DNA of 64,000 nt. It comes from SHVO01 sp050246995 (GTDB lineage: Bacteria > Pseudomonadota > Alphaproteobacteria > Rhodospirillales > Rhodospirillaceae). The stretch lies in contig JBFWVA010000001.1 of assembly GCA_050246995.1 (NCBI GenBank), positions 434,001 through 498,000 on the forward strand, given 5' to 3'. Shown one piece after another: positions 24,243-33,754 of the stretch. The number at the start of each line of letters is the position of its first letter. The stretch's first letter is position 1. Below the pieces are notes generated by a model. The model was not told where the DNA came from and did not search any database. It was given only the letters and a program-made list of their open reading frames with translations. Both the position numbers and the translations under genes were made by a program.

Positions 24243-25486
24243 CAGGTCTTCTTGATGCCCTGGAATTCGCGGGAATAAGGCGGCTGCTTCATGAACGTCT
24301 CGGGATCGTATTTCCAGAACTGCGAGACCTGCGGATAACTGCCGATGGGCGCGTTGACGTATTTGCCGTCCTTATTTTTCGTCACCCGGCGAATAAAGAC
24401 ATCGTAGACCGGATTGCCATAAGCATCGAGACGTACCGGCTTGCCGAGCGGGCTTTCGGGAAGATCGGTCTTCAGCACGGTATCGAGGAAGAGATTGCGG
24501 TCCTCGATCTTGCCGTTGATGGCGTTGATGGCTTTCGCGATCCACATGGCTCCGATGTAGTGGGTAAAGCCGTACAGCGAAGGGATCTTGTTGTCGTAGC
24601 GGCTTTGGTACGCCTTCACGAACGCCTGGGTCGCGGGAAGGTCCGCGCCCTCGGCGAAATGCGCGGCGCTGATGATGCCTTCGCACTCCGGCCCCATGGT
24701 GCGGATGACGGACTGGTCGATCGTGTTCTGCGCGCCCAAAAGCGGGATACGGCCCTTGAGGCCGAAGCTGGCGTACTGCTGCACAAGGCGCGTGGAATCG
24801 GCGCCTGTCTCCATGGCGAAGACCACATCGGGCTTCAAGCTCGCGACTTGACCAAGATAGGGGCTGTAGTCGGCGGTATTCAGCGGATGCCAGAACTGGC
24901 CGACAACGGCGCCGCCGCCTTCGGTAAAGGTCTGGGCGAAACCGCCGCACTGTTCGTGACCGAATGTATAGTCCTGCGCGATCATCGCGACGCGCTTGTA
25001 GCCCTGCTTCAAGGCCCAGTCCGCGAGCGGCGGCGAGAACTGCGAGGCGGCGTAGCCGCCCACGCGAATCACATTCTTGATGCGGGCGCGCTGGGTAAGG
25101 TCGTTAGCGGCGATGACGGGGATGAAATACGGGACCCCGTTGCCCTTCACATAATTGGCGACCGCGAGCCCGGTGTTGGCCAGCAGGTTACCCGCCAGGA
25201 AGTCGACTTTCGTTTGTTCAACCAGACGCCGGGCTTTCTGTAGGGCCGTATCCGGGTTGGAGGCGTCGTCCTCGACCAGCACCTCGACCTTGCGGCCGCC
25301 GGCCATGTTCTTGATCTCGGACCAATACATGGTGAAGCCGTCGACGATCTCGCGCCCTCCGGCGGCGGCGACGCCGGTGAGCGGGGCCATGAGGCCGATG
25401 CGAATGGGGGCGGTGCTTTGCGCCCGGGCCGTGGAACTCGCGGCAACGGTCGCGAGCGAGCTGGCAAGGAACTGTCTACGCTTCAT
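24242..25486 (-). CDS. Periplasmic substrate-binding protein of a Liv-type ABC transporter
   Basis: 414 residues. Signal peptide MKRRQFLASSLATVAASSTARA, with a Tat-like RRQF start. The mature part is a type I periplasmic binding fold: IRIGLMAPLTGVAAAGGREI, VDFLAGNLLANTGLAV, KRVAMIAQDYTFGHEQCGGF and DVVFAMETGADSTRLVQQ. This family binds amino acids, amides (AmiC), urea or aromatic acids. The neighbours (three hydrolases) argue for an amide- or ureide-like ligand, which is inference. The start overlaps the livM-like stop by 4 bp (ATGA). Confidence 0.9.
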   Translation of the reverse strand: MKRRQFLASSLATVAASSTARAQSTAPIRIGLMAPLTGVAAAGGREIVDGFTMYWSEIKNMAGGRKVEVLVEDDASNPDTALQKARRLVEQTKVDFLAGNLLANTGLAVANYVKGNGVPYFIPVIAANDLTQRARIKNVIRVGGYAASQFSPPLADWALKQGYKRVAMIAQDYTFGHEQCGGFAQTFTEGGGAVVGQFWHPLNTADYSPYLGQVASLKPDVVFAMETGADSTRLVQQYASFGLKGRIPLLGAQNTIDQSVIRTMGPECEGIISAAHFAEGADLPATQAFVKAYQSRYDNKIPSLYGFTHYIGAMWIAKAINAINGKIEDRNLFLDTVLKTDLPESPLGKPVRLDAYGNPVYDVFIRRVTKNKDGKYVNAPIGSYPQVSQFWKYDPETFMKQPPYSREFQGIKKT

Positions 25487-26433
25487 GGAAGACCTCCGGA
25501 TTGGGGCGATGATACGCGGGCGCGCCGCGCGAGCAAAAGGCGGATACGCCCGACGATGCCTTCGGGCGCGAAAATCATGATCACGATAAAGGTAAGGCCG
25601 AGGACGATCGGCCAGCGCGCGGTGAAGGCGCTGACCGCGTTCTCAAGAATGATGATGGCGCCGGCGCCGACGAAGGCGCCAAGCAACGTGCCGATGCCGC
25701 CGGTGATAGCCATCAACAGACCCGCCACCGACTGTGTAAGCTGTACCGTCGAGGGGCTGACATAGTTATTGAACACGGCATAGATCGCGCCGGCGACGCC
25801 GGCGAAGAACCCCGACGCCAAGAACGCCAAGAACAGATGCAGCGGCACGTTGTAGCCCAGGCTGCGCATACGAGATTCGCTGTCCCGGATCCCACGCAGA
25901 GTGAGGCCGAAGGGCGAATGCACGAAGCGCCACATCAGAAGGGTGACCGGGGCGACCGCGGCGAGGGTCACATAATAGAAGGTGACGTGATCGGCGATGG
26001 CTTCAGGCCGTCCGAGGCCACGGATACCGTTCTCACCGCCTGTGACACCGGTCCAACGCAAACAAACGCCCCAGACGATCATGCCGAGCGCGAGGGTCAG
26101 CAGAAGGAAGTAGACGCCGGAGGTGCGAATCGCGAGTAACGCGAAGACCGCCGCGAGCGCCGTCGCGGCGAGGATGCCGAGCCCGATGCCGACGAAGATG
26201 CCGCCGCCGGCGATCGTCGTCCAATACAGAACGACATAGGCGGCGGTGCCGAAGACCGCGCCGTGGCAGAGCGGTGTGCGGCCCGCGAAGCCCGCGAGCA
26301 CATCGATCGACATCGCGAGCACGCCGAAAATCAGGATCTGGGTAGCGATGGAGACCTGATAGCCGGGTAGGACCACGGGCAGAAGAAGCAGGACCGCGCC
26401 AACGACGAGAATGGAAAGCGAGGCGCGGGTCAT
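25483..26433 (-). CDS. Branched-chain amino acid-type ABC permease (LivM-like)
   Basis: 316 residues with about nine hydrophobic segments. Motifs SIDVLAGFAGRTPLCHGAVFG and GITGGIGTLLGAFVGAGAI are typical of LivM. It forms the membrane channel with the LivH-like subunit. The start codon directly abuts the stop codon of the livH-like gene. Confidence 0.92.
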   Translation of the reverse strand: MTRASLSILVVGAVLLLLPVVLPGYQVSIATQILIFGVLAMSIDVLAGFAGRTPLCHGAVFGTAAYVVLYWTTIAGGGIFVGIGLGILAATALAAVFALLAIRTSGVYFLLLTLALGMIVWGVCLRWTGVTGGENGIRGLGRPEAIADHVTFYYVTLAAVAPVTLLMWRFVHSPFGLTLRGIRDSESRMRSLGYNVPLHLFLAFLASGFFAGVAGAIYAVFNNYVSPSTVQLTQSVAGLLMAITGGIGTLLGAFVGAGAIIILENAVSAFTARWPIVLGLTFIVIMIFAPEGIVGRIRLLLARRARVSSPQSGGLP

Positions 26434-27285
26434 CTAGGCGGTCTTCCCAAAAAGGCCGAGCGGCCGGAACGCGAGCAGCAACGCCATGGGCCCGAAGATG
26501 GCGAAGTAGGCGAGTTCGGGGAACATCACTTGGCCGAACGCATTGAGAAGCCCCACCAGAAGCGCACCAACCGCCGCGCCCGCGAGACTGCCGCGTCCGC
26601 CAATGATGACCACGGCGAGTGAGAACACGAGGATTTCGGAATCGGCTGACGGGTAAAGCGTCAGGAATGCGCCGCCCACGACGCCGCCAAGGCCGGCCAG
26701 CGCCGCGCCCAGCATGAAAGTGCCGAGAAACACGCGGCGGATATCAACCCCCATGGCCTCGACGGTTTCCGGATCATCCACGCCCGCGCGGATCAGCGCG
26801 CCGAGACGCGTGCGGTGAAGCAATACCCACAGCAGAACGAAAACCAGGATCCCAAGGCCAAGTACGAAAAGGCGGTACTTGGGATAGAACACGGGGCCTA
26901 TCTCCATAGCCCCCATGAGCGCCTCGGGCATGACGACGGTGAGCGTGTCTCCGCCCCAGATGACGAGCGCAAGATCGTTCAACACGAAAGCGACGCCCAA
27001 CGTGAGCAGGACTTGGCGCAGCTCGAACCCACGCACAAAGCGGAGCAGGCCCCGATCGAGCGCGGCGCCAAGCACGGCGGCGAAGGCCATCGCGGCGAGA
27101 ATGCCGAGAAAAAAACTGCCGGTAGCCTGGGATGCGGAGTAACCGACGAGCCCACCGAAAAGATAGAGCGCGCCGTGGGCGAGATTGACGATACGCAGAA
27201 GCCCGAAGATCAACGTGAAGCCCGAGGCGACAATGAAGAGAAGCGCCGCGAAGGTCAGCCCGTTGAGCAACGAGAACAGGGTCAT
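26434..27285 (-). CDS. Branched-chain amino acid-type ABC permease (LivH-like)
   Basis: 283 residues, about eight hydrophobic segments. LLRIVNLAHGALYLFGGL and VVIIGGRGSLAGAAVGALLVG are LivH signatures, as is GVDDPETVEAMGVDIRRVF in the cytoplasmic EAA-like loop. It overlaps the hydrolase gene by 4 bp (ATGA). Confidence 0.92.
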   Translation of the reverse strand: MTLFSLLNGLTFAALLFIVASGFTLIFGLLRIVNLAHGALYLFGGLVGYSASQATGSFFLGILAAMAFAAVLGAALDRGLLRFVRGFELRQVLLTLGVAFVLNDLALVIWGGDTLTVVMPEALMGAMEIGPVFYPKYRLFVLGLGILVFVLLWVLLHRTRLGALIRAGVDDPETVEAMGVDIRRVFLGTFMLGAALAGLGGVVGGAFLTLYPSADSEILVFSLAVVIIGGRGSLAGAAVGALLVGLLNAFGQVMFPELAYFAIFGPMALLLAFRPLGLFGKTA

Positions 27286-27917
27286 GCGCGCAGCGTATTC
27301 AAGCCTTGCACTTCATCCGTGCTCATGACGAAGCCGAAGGCCGTCTTGATACAGAGGAGCCCGGCGTCGTGAAGCGCGGGACCATCCATGGTCTCGACGC
27401 AGTCCTTCACCACGATCACCGCATAGTCGCGAACATTGGCGGCCGTGGTGGTGGCGAGCACACAGGAATTGGTGTTCACCCCGGTGATCAGCAGCGTGTT
27501 GATGCCGTGGGCGCGCAAGGTGAAATCGAGATCGGTGCCGATGAAACAGTCGTAGCGCTTCTTGGTATCCACCACGAGGTCGCGTGTTTCATCGTAAAGC
27601 TCGGGAATGATCTGAACGCCCGGCATGCCGGCGAGATTGTGCTTCAGCACGTTCTTGCGCGTGGCGTTTGGATCCTCCGCGCGCGTGCGCCAGAAGGGAT
27701 TGGACGCGATTTCAGGCACATCGCGGTATTGGGTCAGCAGATGAACGACGGGAATGTTTACGCCGCGCGCCCAGTCAAACAGGCGTTTATTGGCGGCGAT
27801 GACCTGACGCGCCACGTCGGGTGAGGTCGGCATGGTGGCCACAGACATGTCGAGGTGTCCGCGGTGAAGGTCAATCGCGACAATCGCCGCTTTCGGTTTA
27901 TCAACGCCAAGATTCAC
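27282..27917 (-). CDS. Isochorismatase-family cysteine hydrolase
   Basis: 211 residues from the GTG at 27917, preceded by GGGGGCAGG; an in-frame ATG at 27956 has no SD and would add 13 atypical residues. The fold signature is AAIVAIDLHRGHLDM with the catalytic Asp and ITGVNTNSCVLATTTAAN with the catalytic Cys. Relatives hydrolyse carbamates and amides (RutB, maleamate, N-carbamoylsarcosine) or act on isochorismate. It is the first gene of the operon, and its position before an importer argues for amide or ureide catabolism. Confidence 0.87.
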   Translation of the reverse strand: MNLGVDKPKAAIVAIDLHRGHLDMSVATMPTSPDVARQVIAANKRLFDWARGVNIPVVHLLTQYRDVPEIASNPFWRTRAEDPNATRKNVLKHNLAGMPGVQIIPELYDETRDLVVDTKKRYDCFIGTDLDFTLRAHGINTLLITGVNTNSCVLATTTAANVRDYAVIVVKDCVETMDGPALHDAGLLCIKTAFGFVMSTDEVQGLNTLRA

Positions 27918-27992
27918 GCCCTGCCCCCATCTCACCGCGGGACGAAAGCATGCCACATCCGACCCGGGTTGGGAGCGAAAAATTCCGGTTTA

Positions 27993-29264
27993 TTAAGGGC
28001 CTAAACTATCTACGTGCCCAGCTTCATCGTGCTCGTCGTGCGCCTCGGCCCAGATTTCATGAGAATCGATGAGCAGCTTCAGGACGGCGCGGGATGCGGC
28101 GGATCGCGCGATAATCTCGCTGCGGCGGGCATCATTCGCCTGCTTTTGGATAAAGAGAACGTCCGCGAGATCGATCGCGCCGAGCTGGTGACCGCGGTCG
28201 GTGCGCTGGGCCGCGCTTGAAGCGCTGCGCGCGGACTCCGCTGCGCTCGTCCAAGAGGCAATGCGGGTGCGGACATCCGCGGCATCGGCATCGGCCGTGG
28301 CCTGGATTTCCCGCTTCACCACATCACGCTCAAACCCGGCCGCGCTCGCTTGCGCCGAGGCCTTCGACGCCGCGGCGCGGCGGTGGCTGAATCCGAGCGG
28401 GATTGAGAGCTGTACGCCCACGCCGTTCTCAAGGCCGCCTCTCTCGCGGAAGGTGCGTATTCCAACCGTCGGATCGGGGATGCGGTCCGCTTGGGTGCGG
28501 CGGGCAACGAGAGAGAGGCGCTCGGCCTCGTTCTCGGCGGCGCGGATTTCGTGACTACGCGCGATCACGAGATCACGCAGGCGATCGACGCCCGCGACAG
28601 GCATTTCCGGCGCCGGCAAGCGGGGAGGCTCGACGGTCAGGGGTATTTCCGGAAATGTCGCCGCGAGCGTCACGCGCGCCTTCTCAAGCATGGCGCGCGA
28701 ATCAGCGACCTGGGATTCCACGAACGTTTGGGCAGCCACCGCTTGATCGAGATCGAGCGGGGCGGCGTCCTTCAAACCCGCGCGGCGGCGGACGGCCTCC
28801 GTCGCGGTCTTCTGCATCGCCAGCGCCTGCTGATCGCTTGTCAGCAAGTCGCCGGCTTCGAGCCAATCATGCCAGAGCTGCGACAGAAGCAGCGCGGCCT
28901 GATGACGCGTATCCTCACGTTCATTCTCAGCCACTTCGACGCCAAGCGCGCCGGCCTTGCGGTCGAGGCTGCCCTTCCAGGGTAAGCGGACCCCACGGGA
29001 CAACATGACGTCGGTTTCCTTGAAACGCCCTTCACGCTCCACGTCACGGCGGACATAGGATCCGGACAGAATAAATTCGTAGGGGCCGGCGCGGAGCATG
29101 TCGCGGTCGGCCAGGGCCGCTTCGACACGCGCGCGCGCGGCGGCGACACCGGGGTAAGCGTTGAGCGCGGCGGTAACCTGCTCGTCAGCCGGAAAGCCCG
29201 CGGGCAACGACTGCGCCTGGGCGGAGGCCGCAAATAAAACGCCAATTGCAATCAGAAGCCTCAC
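27993..29264 (-). CDS. TolC-family outer membrane efflux protein (CusC/CzcC-like)
   Basis: 423 residues from the GTG at 29264, chosen for GGGAGGA upstream and a GTGA overlap with the preceding stop. Signal peptide RLLIAIGVLFAASAQAQS. The body has two repeated coiled-coil halves typical of TolC proteins (VAAARARVEAALADRDML, LRDLVIARSHEIRAAENEAERL) and VGVQLSIPLGF. The C-terminus is His-rich (HEIWAEAHDEHDEAGH), which may bind metal. It forms the outer membrane duct for the RND pump encoded upstream. Confidence 0.87.
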   Translation of the reverse strand: MRLLIAIGVLFAASAQAQSLPAGFPADEQVTAALNAYPGVAAARARVEAALADRDMLRAGPYEFILSGSYVRRDVEREGRFKETDVMLSRGVRLPWKGSLDRKAGALGVEVAENEREDTRHQAALLLSQLWHDWLEAGDLLTSDQQALAMQKTATEAVRRRAGLKDAAPLDLDQAVAAQTFVESQVADSRAMLEKARVTLAATFPEIPLTVEPPRLPAPEMPVAGVDRLRDLVIARSHEIRAAENEAERLSLVARRTQADRIPDPTVGIRTFRERGGLENGVGVQLSIPLGFSHRRAAASKASAQASAAGFERDVVKREIQATADADAADVRTRIASWTSAAESARSASSAAQRTDRGHQLGAIDLADVLFIQKQANDARRSEIIARSAASRAVLKLLIDSHEIWAEAHDEHDEAGHVDSLGP

Positions 29265-29560
29265 GCGATCCTCCCATGGGACAGCACCGGAACCGCCATC
29301 CACCGCACCGGATGGGCCCTGCGCGCCGCTGCGACGGCGCCGGTCAACGCCGCGATGCGATCGCGCGTGGTCAAGACCTCGACGGCGGCGCGCATGAGCA
29401 TGCCGGTCACCTGCTCGCCGACCTTGGCGTCGCTAAAATCGCGGCCGTGCACGACTTCCTGCCGTACGTGAACGGGAAGACGGGTTTCGGCGCGCAAACA
29501 CTGAGCGATAGCGTCGGCTTCCGACGCCGCACAATGAAAAGTGAGCACAATCTCATCCAT
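29261..29560 (-). CDS. DUF3240 family protein, translationally coupled to a metal RND pump
   Basis: 99 residues from ATG 29560, which overlaps the RND gene's end by 8 bp; its stop overlaps the TolC-like start (GTGA). LTFHCAASEADAIAQCL, VHGRDFSDAKVGEQVTG and WMAVPVLSHGRI fit DUF3240, a small PII-like predicted fold repeatedly found in CzcCBA/Cus-type operons. It lacks a signal peptide. A regulatory or metal-sensing role in the cytoplasm is inference. Confidence 0.75.
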   Translation of the reverse strand: MDEIVLTFHCAASEADAIAQCLRAETRLPVHVRQEVVHGRDFSDAKVGEQVTGMLMRAAVEVLTTRDRIAALTGAVAAARRAHPVRWMAVPVLSHGRIA

Positions 29561-32500
29561 GGGTCGGCACAATCTCATCTTCCGGGTTGCTGATCACATC
29601 CTCGGGCCCTTCACCGAAGCGCGCGAACAGGATGGGCAGAAGCACGAGGGTCAGGAGCGTCGACGTAATAAGCCCACCGATCACCACGATCGCCAAAGGA
29701 CGCTGAATCTCGGACCCGGGGCCAGTGGCAAGCAGCAGCGGCACAAGGCCGAAGGCGGTGATGCAGGCGGTCATGAGCACCGGACGCAGACGCCGCTCGG
29801 CGCCAAGTTTCACCGTTTCCATCATGCCGCGGCCTTCAGCGCGCAACTGCAGGAAGTAGGCCACCATCACCAAGCCGTTGAGCACGGCGATGCCGAGCAG
29901 CGCGATGAACCCGACCGAGGCCGGCACCGAGAGATATTGGCCCGAGACCCACAGGGAAATGATGCCGCCGACCATCGCGAACGGAATGTTGACGAGAATA
30001 AGGGACGACGCGCGAAGCGAGCGAAGCGTTACGTAAAGCACGCAAAAGATCAGGCCGAGCGCCACGGGAATCACAAGCAGGAGACGGGCCGCGGCACGCT
30101 GCTGGTTTTCGAACTGACCGCCCCAGACCATGGAATAGCCTTGCGGCAACTTCACCTTCGCTGCCACGGCAGCCTTGGCGTCATCCACATAGCCGACGAG
30201 ATCGCGGCCCGAGACAAAGGCCTGGACGAGAGCGTAACGCAGGCCGTTTTCGTGGTTCAGGCGCACCGGCCCCTCGACTTTCTGAATGCGCGCCATGTCG
30301 CTCAGCCGAGCGAGCGTGCCCTGGGGCGTCCGAAGCTGAACGTCGGAAAAAAGCTCGTGATTATCGCGGATTTCATCGCCGCCGCGCACCACGACCGGCA
30401 CGCGCGCCTGGCCTTCGATGATGACGCCCGCGCCAACACCATCGACCTGCGCACGCAATGCGTCGACCAGCGTATCGAACGGCATGCCGTAGCGGCCGGC
30501 CGCCGCGCGGTCGAGGTCAAGCTGCAGGTAATCCAAAGTGTCGTTGGCGGCGGTCATGACCTCCGCCGCCCCCCGGACCTCAGACAAAACGGTTTGGATC
30601 TGACCGGCGAGATCGGAAAGAACGGCGTTGTCCGGACCAAATATCTTCACCGCCAAGTCGCCGCGTGCGCCGGTGAGCATTTCCGACACGCGCATCTCGA
30701 TGGGTTGGGTGAAGGACGCTTCGATGCCCGGGATCGTCTCCATGACCCTGCGAAGCTCGTCGGTAATGAATTCCTTGTCGCCGCGCCATTCACTGGTCGG
30801 CTTCAGAACCATGAAAACATCGGTTTCATTGAAGCCCATCGGATCGAGCCCGAGTTCATCGGAGCCCATGCGCGAAACGATTTGTTCGACCTCGGGAACC
30901 GCCGCTTTGATGGCGCGCTGCACGGCGAGATCGGTATGCACCGACGCGTTGAGGTTCACGGACGGAAGTTTGATCGTCTGCATGACGATGCTGCCTTCAT
31001 CCATAGACGGCATGAAGGTTTTACCCACCATCAGATAAGCCCCAATCGCAGCCACCAAGCCGATGCCCGAAACGGCATAGACGACGCGCGTATTGGCGAA
31101 CGAGCGATCCAGGAGCTTCTTGTACGCGGGCGCAATCTTGCGCATCAGCCACGGCTCGCCGTGCCCGCCGGTCAACGCATATGACGAAAGCACAGGCACA
31201 AGGGTGAGAGCGATCACAAGGGAGCCGACCAGCGCGAAGACGATGGTCAAGGCGACGGGCGAGAACAATTTTCCTTCAAGCCCCTCCAGAGTGAGCAGCG
31301 GCAGGAACACCAGGGCAATGATCGCGATGCCGGCCGAGACTGGCACGATCACTTCCGTCACCGCCCGGAAAACCACGTTCAGGCGGGGATGCTCCCCTTT
31401 ATGTTCGTGGGTCAGGCGGTCGACAACGTTCTCCACGACGACAACGGCGCCGTCGACGAGCATGCCGATGGCGATCGCAAGTCCTCCAAGGCTCATGAGG
31501 TTCGCGGAAAGACCAGCGCCACCCATGACGAGAAAAGTGATAAGCGCGGCCATGGGCAAAGTTGTCGCGACAATCGCCGCGGCACGCCAATCACCCAGAA
31601 AGAGGATCAGGAGAATGACGACAAGAACCGTGGCCTCGATCAGCGCGTGCTCAACGGTCGAGACAGCGCGTTCGATGAGATCGGACCGGTCATAGAACAC
31701 CTTCAACGTGGTACCTGGCGGCAGGGTCGGCTCGAGATCCTTGATTCGCGCGCGCAGGCCATCCACGACTTGTCGCGCGTCGGTGCCGCGGAGCGATACG
31801 ACCAGCCCCTCGACGACCTCGCCTTTGCCGTCCATCGTGACGGCGCCATATCGCGTCAGACTGTTCACGCCAACGCTCGCCACGTCCCCCAAACGAATTA
31901 GCGCGCCGTCGCGCGCCGCGAGCACCATGTTCTCAAGATCGGCGGCCGACTGTGCCGCGCCGACCGCGCGAACGATCAATGACTCCTCACCGTCATTGAG
32001 GCGGCCCGCGCCGTCATTGCGATTGCCGCGTTCGACGGCATCGCGAAGTTCGCCGTAGGTCAGCCCTGTATTCGCAAGAGCGGCGGGATCGGGTCTGATC
32101 TCGTAGGTTTTGACCAAGCCGCCAAGTGCGTTCAGGTCGGCAACACCAGGTACGGTGCGCAAGGCAGGCCGAATCGTCCAATCGAGAAGCGTTCGCTTTT
32201 CGGTCAGGCTGAGAGGCCCCTCGACGGAAAACATGAACATTTCCGAAAGCGGGGTGGAGGCCGGCGCGAGCCCGCCGTCGACAACGCTGGGCAGACTGCC
32301 CATTACACCAGCGAGGCGTTCACTCACCTGGGAGCGCGCCCAATAGATATCCGTACCGTCCGTAAAATCGATTGTAATGTCGGCGATGGCATACTTGGCC
32401 ATCGAGCGCAGCACCGTTTGCCGCGGGATCCCGAGCATCTCCATTTCGATCGGCGCGATAACGCGCGTTTCAACTTCCTCTGGCGTCATACCCGGCGCCT

Positions 32501-32654
32501 TCAGAATGATCTTCACCTGAGTCTGTGCAATATCCGGGTAGGCGTCGACCGGAAGTCTTAGAAAAGACCAAAGTCCCAACCCAGCCACGATCACCGTGAG
32601 CAGGAGGACAAACAGTCGCGACGAGAGCGAGAGTTCGACAAGACGACGCAGCAT
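29553..32654 (-). CDS. Heavy-metal efflux RND transporter, CusA/CzcA family
   Basis: 1033 residues, standard for HME-RND pumps, with 12 membrane helices and two large periplasmic loops. The N-terminus is FLRLPVDAYPDIAQTQVKI. Helix 4 has AIAIGMLVDGAVVVVENV: only one of the two Asp residues of CzcA's proton relay is present, as in CusA. Periplasmic Met residues occur in EGSIVMQTIKLP, TDVFMVLKP and SEMLTGARGD at places like the CusA methionine relay. Cu+/Ag+ is therefore suggested but not proven; other HME subclasses share this. It exports metal in a tripartite complex with the flanking gene products. Confidence 0.93.
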   Translation of the reverse strand: MLRRLVELSLSSRLFVLLLTVIVAGLGLWSFLRLPVDAYPDIAQTQVKIILKAPGMTPEEVETRVIAPIEMEMLGIPRQTVLRSMAKYAIADITIDFTDGTDIYWARSQVSERLAGVMGSLPSVVDGGLAPASTPLSEMFMFSVEGPLSLTEKRTLLDWTIRPALRTVPGVADLNALGGLVKTYEIRPDPAALANTGLTYGELRDAVERGNRNDGAGRLNDGEESLIVRAVGAAQSAADLENMVLAARDGALIRLGDVASVGVNSLTRYGAVTMDGKGEVVEGLVVSLRGTDARQVVDGLRARIKDLEPTLPPGTTLKVFYDRSDLIERAVSTVEHALIEATVLVVILLILFLGDWRAAAIVATTLPMAALITFLVMGGAGLSANLMSLGGLAIAIGMLVDGAVVVVENVVDRLTHEHKGEHPRLNVVFRAVTEVIVPVSAGIAIIALVFLPLLTLEGLEGKLFSPVALTIVFALVGSLVIALTLVPVLSSYALTGGHGEPWLMRKIAPAYKKLLDRSFANTRVVYAVSGIGLVAAIGAYLMVGKTFMPSMDEGSIVMQTIKLPSVNLNASVHTDLAVQRAIKAAVPEVEQIVSRMGSDELGLDPMGFNETDVFMVLKPTSEWRGDKEFITDELRRVMETIPGIEASFTQPIEMRVSEMLTGARGDLAVKIFGPDNAVLSDLAGQIQTVLSEVRGAAEVMTAANDTLDYLQLDLDRAAAGRYGMPFDTLVDALRAQVDGVGAGVIIEGQARVPVVVRGGDEIRDNHELFSDVQLRTPQGTLARLSDMARIQKVEGPVRLNHENGLRYALVQAFVSGRDLVGYVDDAKAAVAAKVKLPQGYSMVWGGQFENQQRAAARLLLVIPVALGLIFCVLYVTLRSLRASSLILVNIPFAMVGGIISLWVSGQYLSVPASVGFIALLGIAVLNGLVMVAYFLQLRAEGRGMMETVKLGAERRLRPVLMTACITAFGLVPLLLATGPGSEIQRPLAIVVIGGLITSTLLTLVLLPILFARFGEGPEDVISNPEDEIVPTHG

Positions 32655-32660
32655 GAGCCC

Positions 32661-33719
32661 CTACTTCGCGAGCGCGAGAGATTTCAGTTCACTGAGGCTC
32701 GTGACCGCGACGTTTTCGCCGGCTTTAAGCCCGGACAAAATCACGATCTGCGGGCCCGCCGCTGTACTGGCTTCGACTTCACGCACGAGCACACCGCCCT
32801 CCGCGCGAACAAACACAAATGTGCCGTCACCCAACTCGGTGACAGCCGCGCGCGGAATACTGACAGCCTCTGTTTTCGAATTTGCATAGACGGCCGCTGA
32901 AGCGGTGCGGCCCGCGACGAGTTCAGTCCCCTTGGCGACCGCGGCTTTCAACGCCGCAGAGCGCGTCGCTGGGTTCACTACCTTGCCGACCGACGTCACC
33001 TTGGCTTCGATCTTCCCATCCACAACAACGCGCATGCCCGGTTCAATCTTTCCGATCAAGCGCTCGGGCACTTGGGCTTGCACTTCGTAGCGGTCTGTCG
33101 CATCGACAACAAAAGCCGGCGCCATGCCGTCAACAGGCGCGCCGGTTTCAAGCCTCGCCGCAGCCACCACCCCATCCAGAGGCGCACTCAGCGTGTAAGT
33201 GCCCTTCACGCCGTCAGCGTTGACAGCGGCTAGCATACGGGATTTTTCGTCCACTTCGGCGCGCGCCTGCTGATGCGCGGCTTCGGCTTCTTCCGCGCGT
33301 GCGCCGGAAACAATGCCTTCCTCGTTCAGGGTCGCTTGACGCTTTGCATTGGCGCTGGCGGCGGAGAGTCGGGCGCGCGCGCCTACGAGTTCGGCCGACA
33401 ACGAAAGAATTTCACGGCTCGCTATAATCGCGAGCGGTTGACCTTTTTTGACCGCATCGCCTTCCACGGCGAGCGTCTGCAACACTGTCCCGGGGAAAGT
33501 GGCGGCGACAGCGATCCGCGCATCGGGCGGCGGAGCAATAATCGCGGGCAGTGTCGCGACGAGGTAGGCGTCAGCCTTTTCCGCGGCAACGAATTTGAGG
33601 GCGAGCCCTTTGACCTGCGCCGCTGAAAGCGCAAGCAAATCGCTTTTTTCCGCCGCCTGCGGGGCACTGCTCCAAAGCGCAACGAGAATGGCCGATGTAA
33701 TGAGTGATGTTGTTTTCAT
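32661..33719 (-). CDS. RND efflux periplasmic adaptor (CusB/CzcB-like)
   Basis: 352 residues from ATG 33719 (AAGGGG SD). Signal peptide TTSLITSAILVALWSSAPQAA. Barrel-sandwich hybrid halves are VAATFPGTVLQTLAVEGDAV...KGQPLAII and GVKGTYTLSAPLDGVVAAARL, with a coiled-coil hairpin between (SAASANAKRQATL). No Met/His metal-binding N-terminus of CusB is evident. It links the inner-membrane pump to the TolC-like duct. First gene of the pump operon, divergent from the two-component genes. Confidence 0.9.
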   Translation of the reverse strand: MKTTSLITSAILVALWSSAPQAAEKSDLLALSAAQVKGLALKFVAAEKADAYLVATLPAIIAPPPDARIAVAATFPGTVLQTLAVEGDAVKKGQPLAIIASREILSLSAELVGARARLSAASANAKRQATLNEEGIVSGARAEEAEAAHQQARAEVDEKSRMLAAVNADGVKGTYTLSAPLDGVVAAARLETGAPVDGMAPAFVVDATDRYEVQAQVPERLIGKIEPGMRVVVDGKIEAKVTSVGKVVNPATRSAALKAAVAKGTELVAGRTASAAVYANSKTEAVSIPRAAVTELGDGTFVFVRAEGGVLVREVEASTAAGPQIVILSGLKAGENVAVTSLSELKSLALAK

Positions 33720-33754
33720 GATGAGCCCCTTCGGCGGCTTTATAGCCGGGAAAT

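Noticed and set aside
29541..31184. 547-codon open frame opposite the RND pump gene
   Set aside because: Antisense shadow of an unmistakable CusA/CzcA gene; composition is typical of reverse-frame artefacts.
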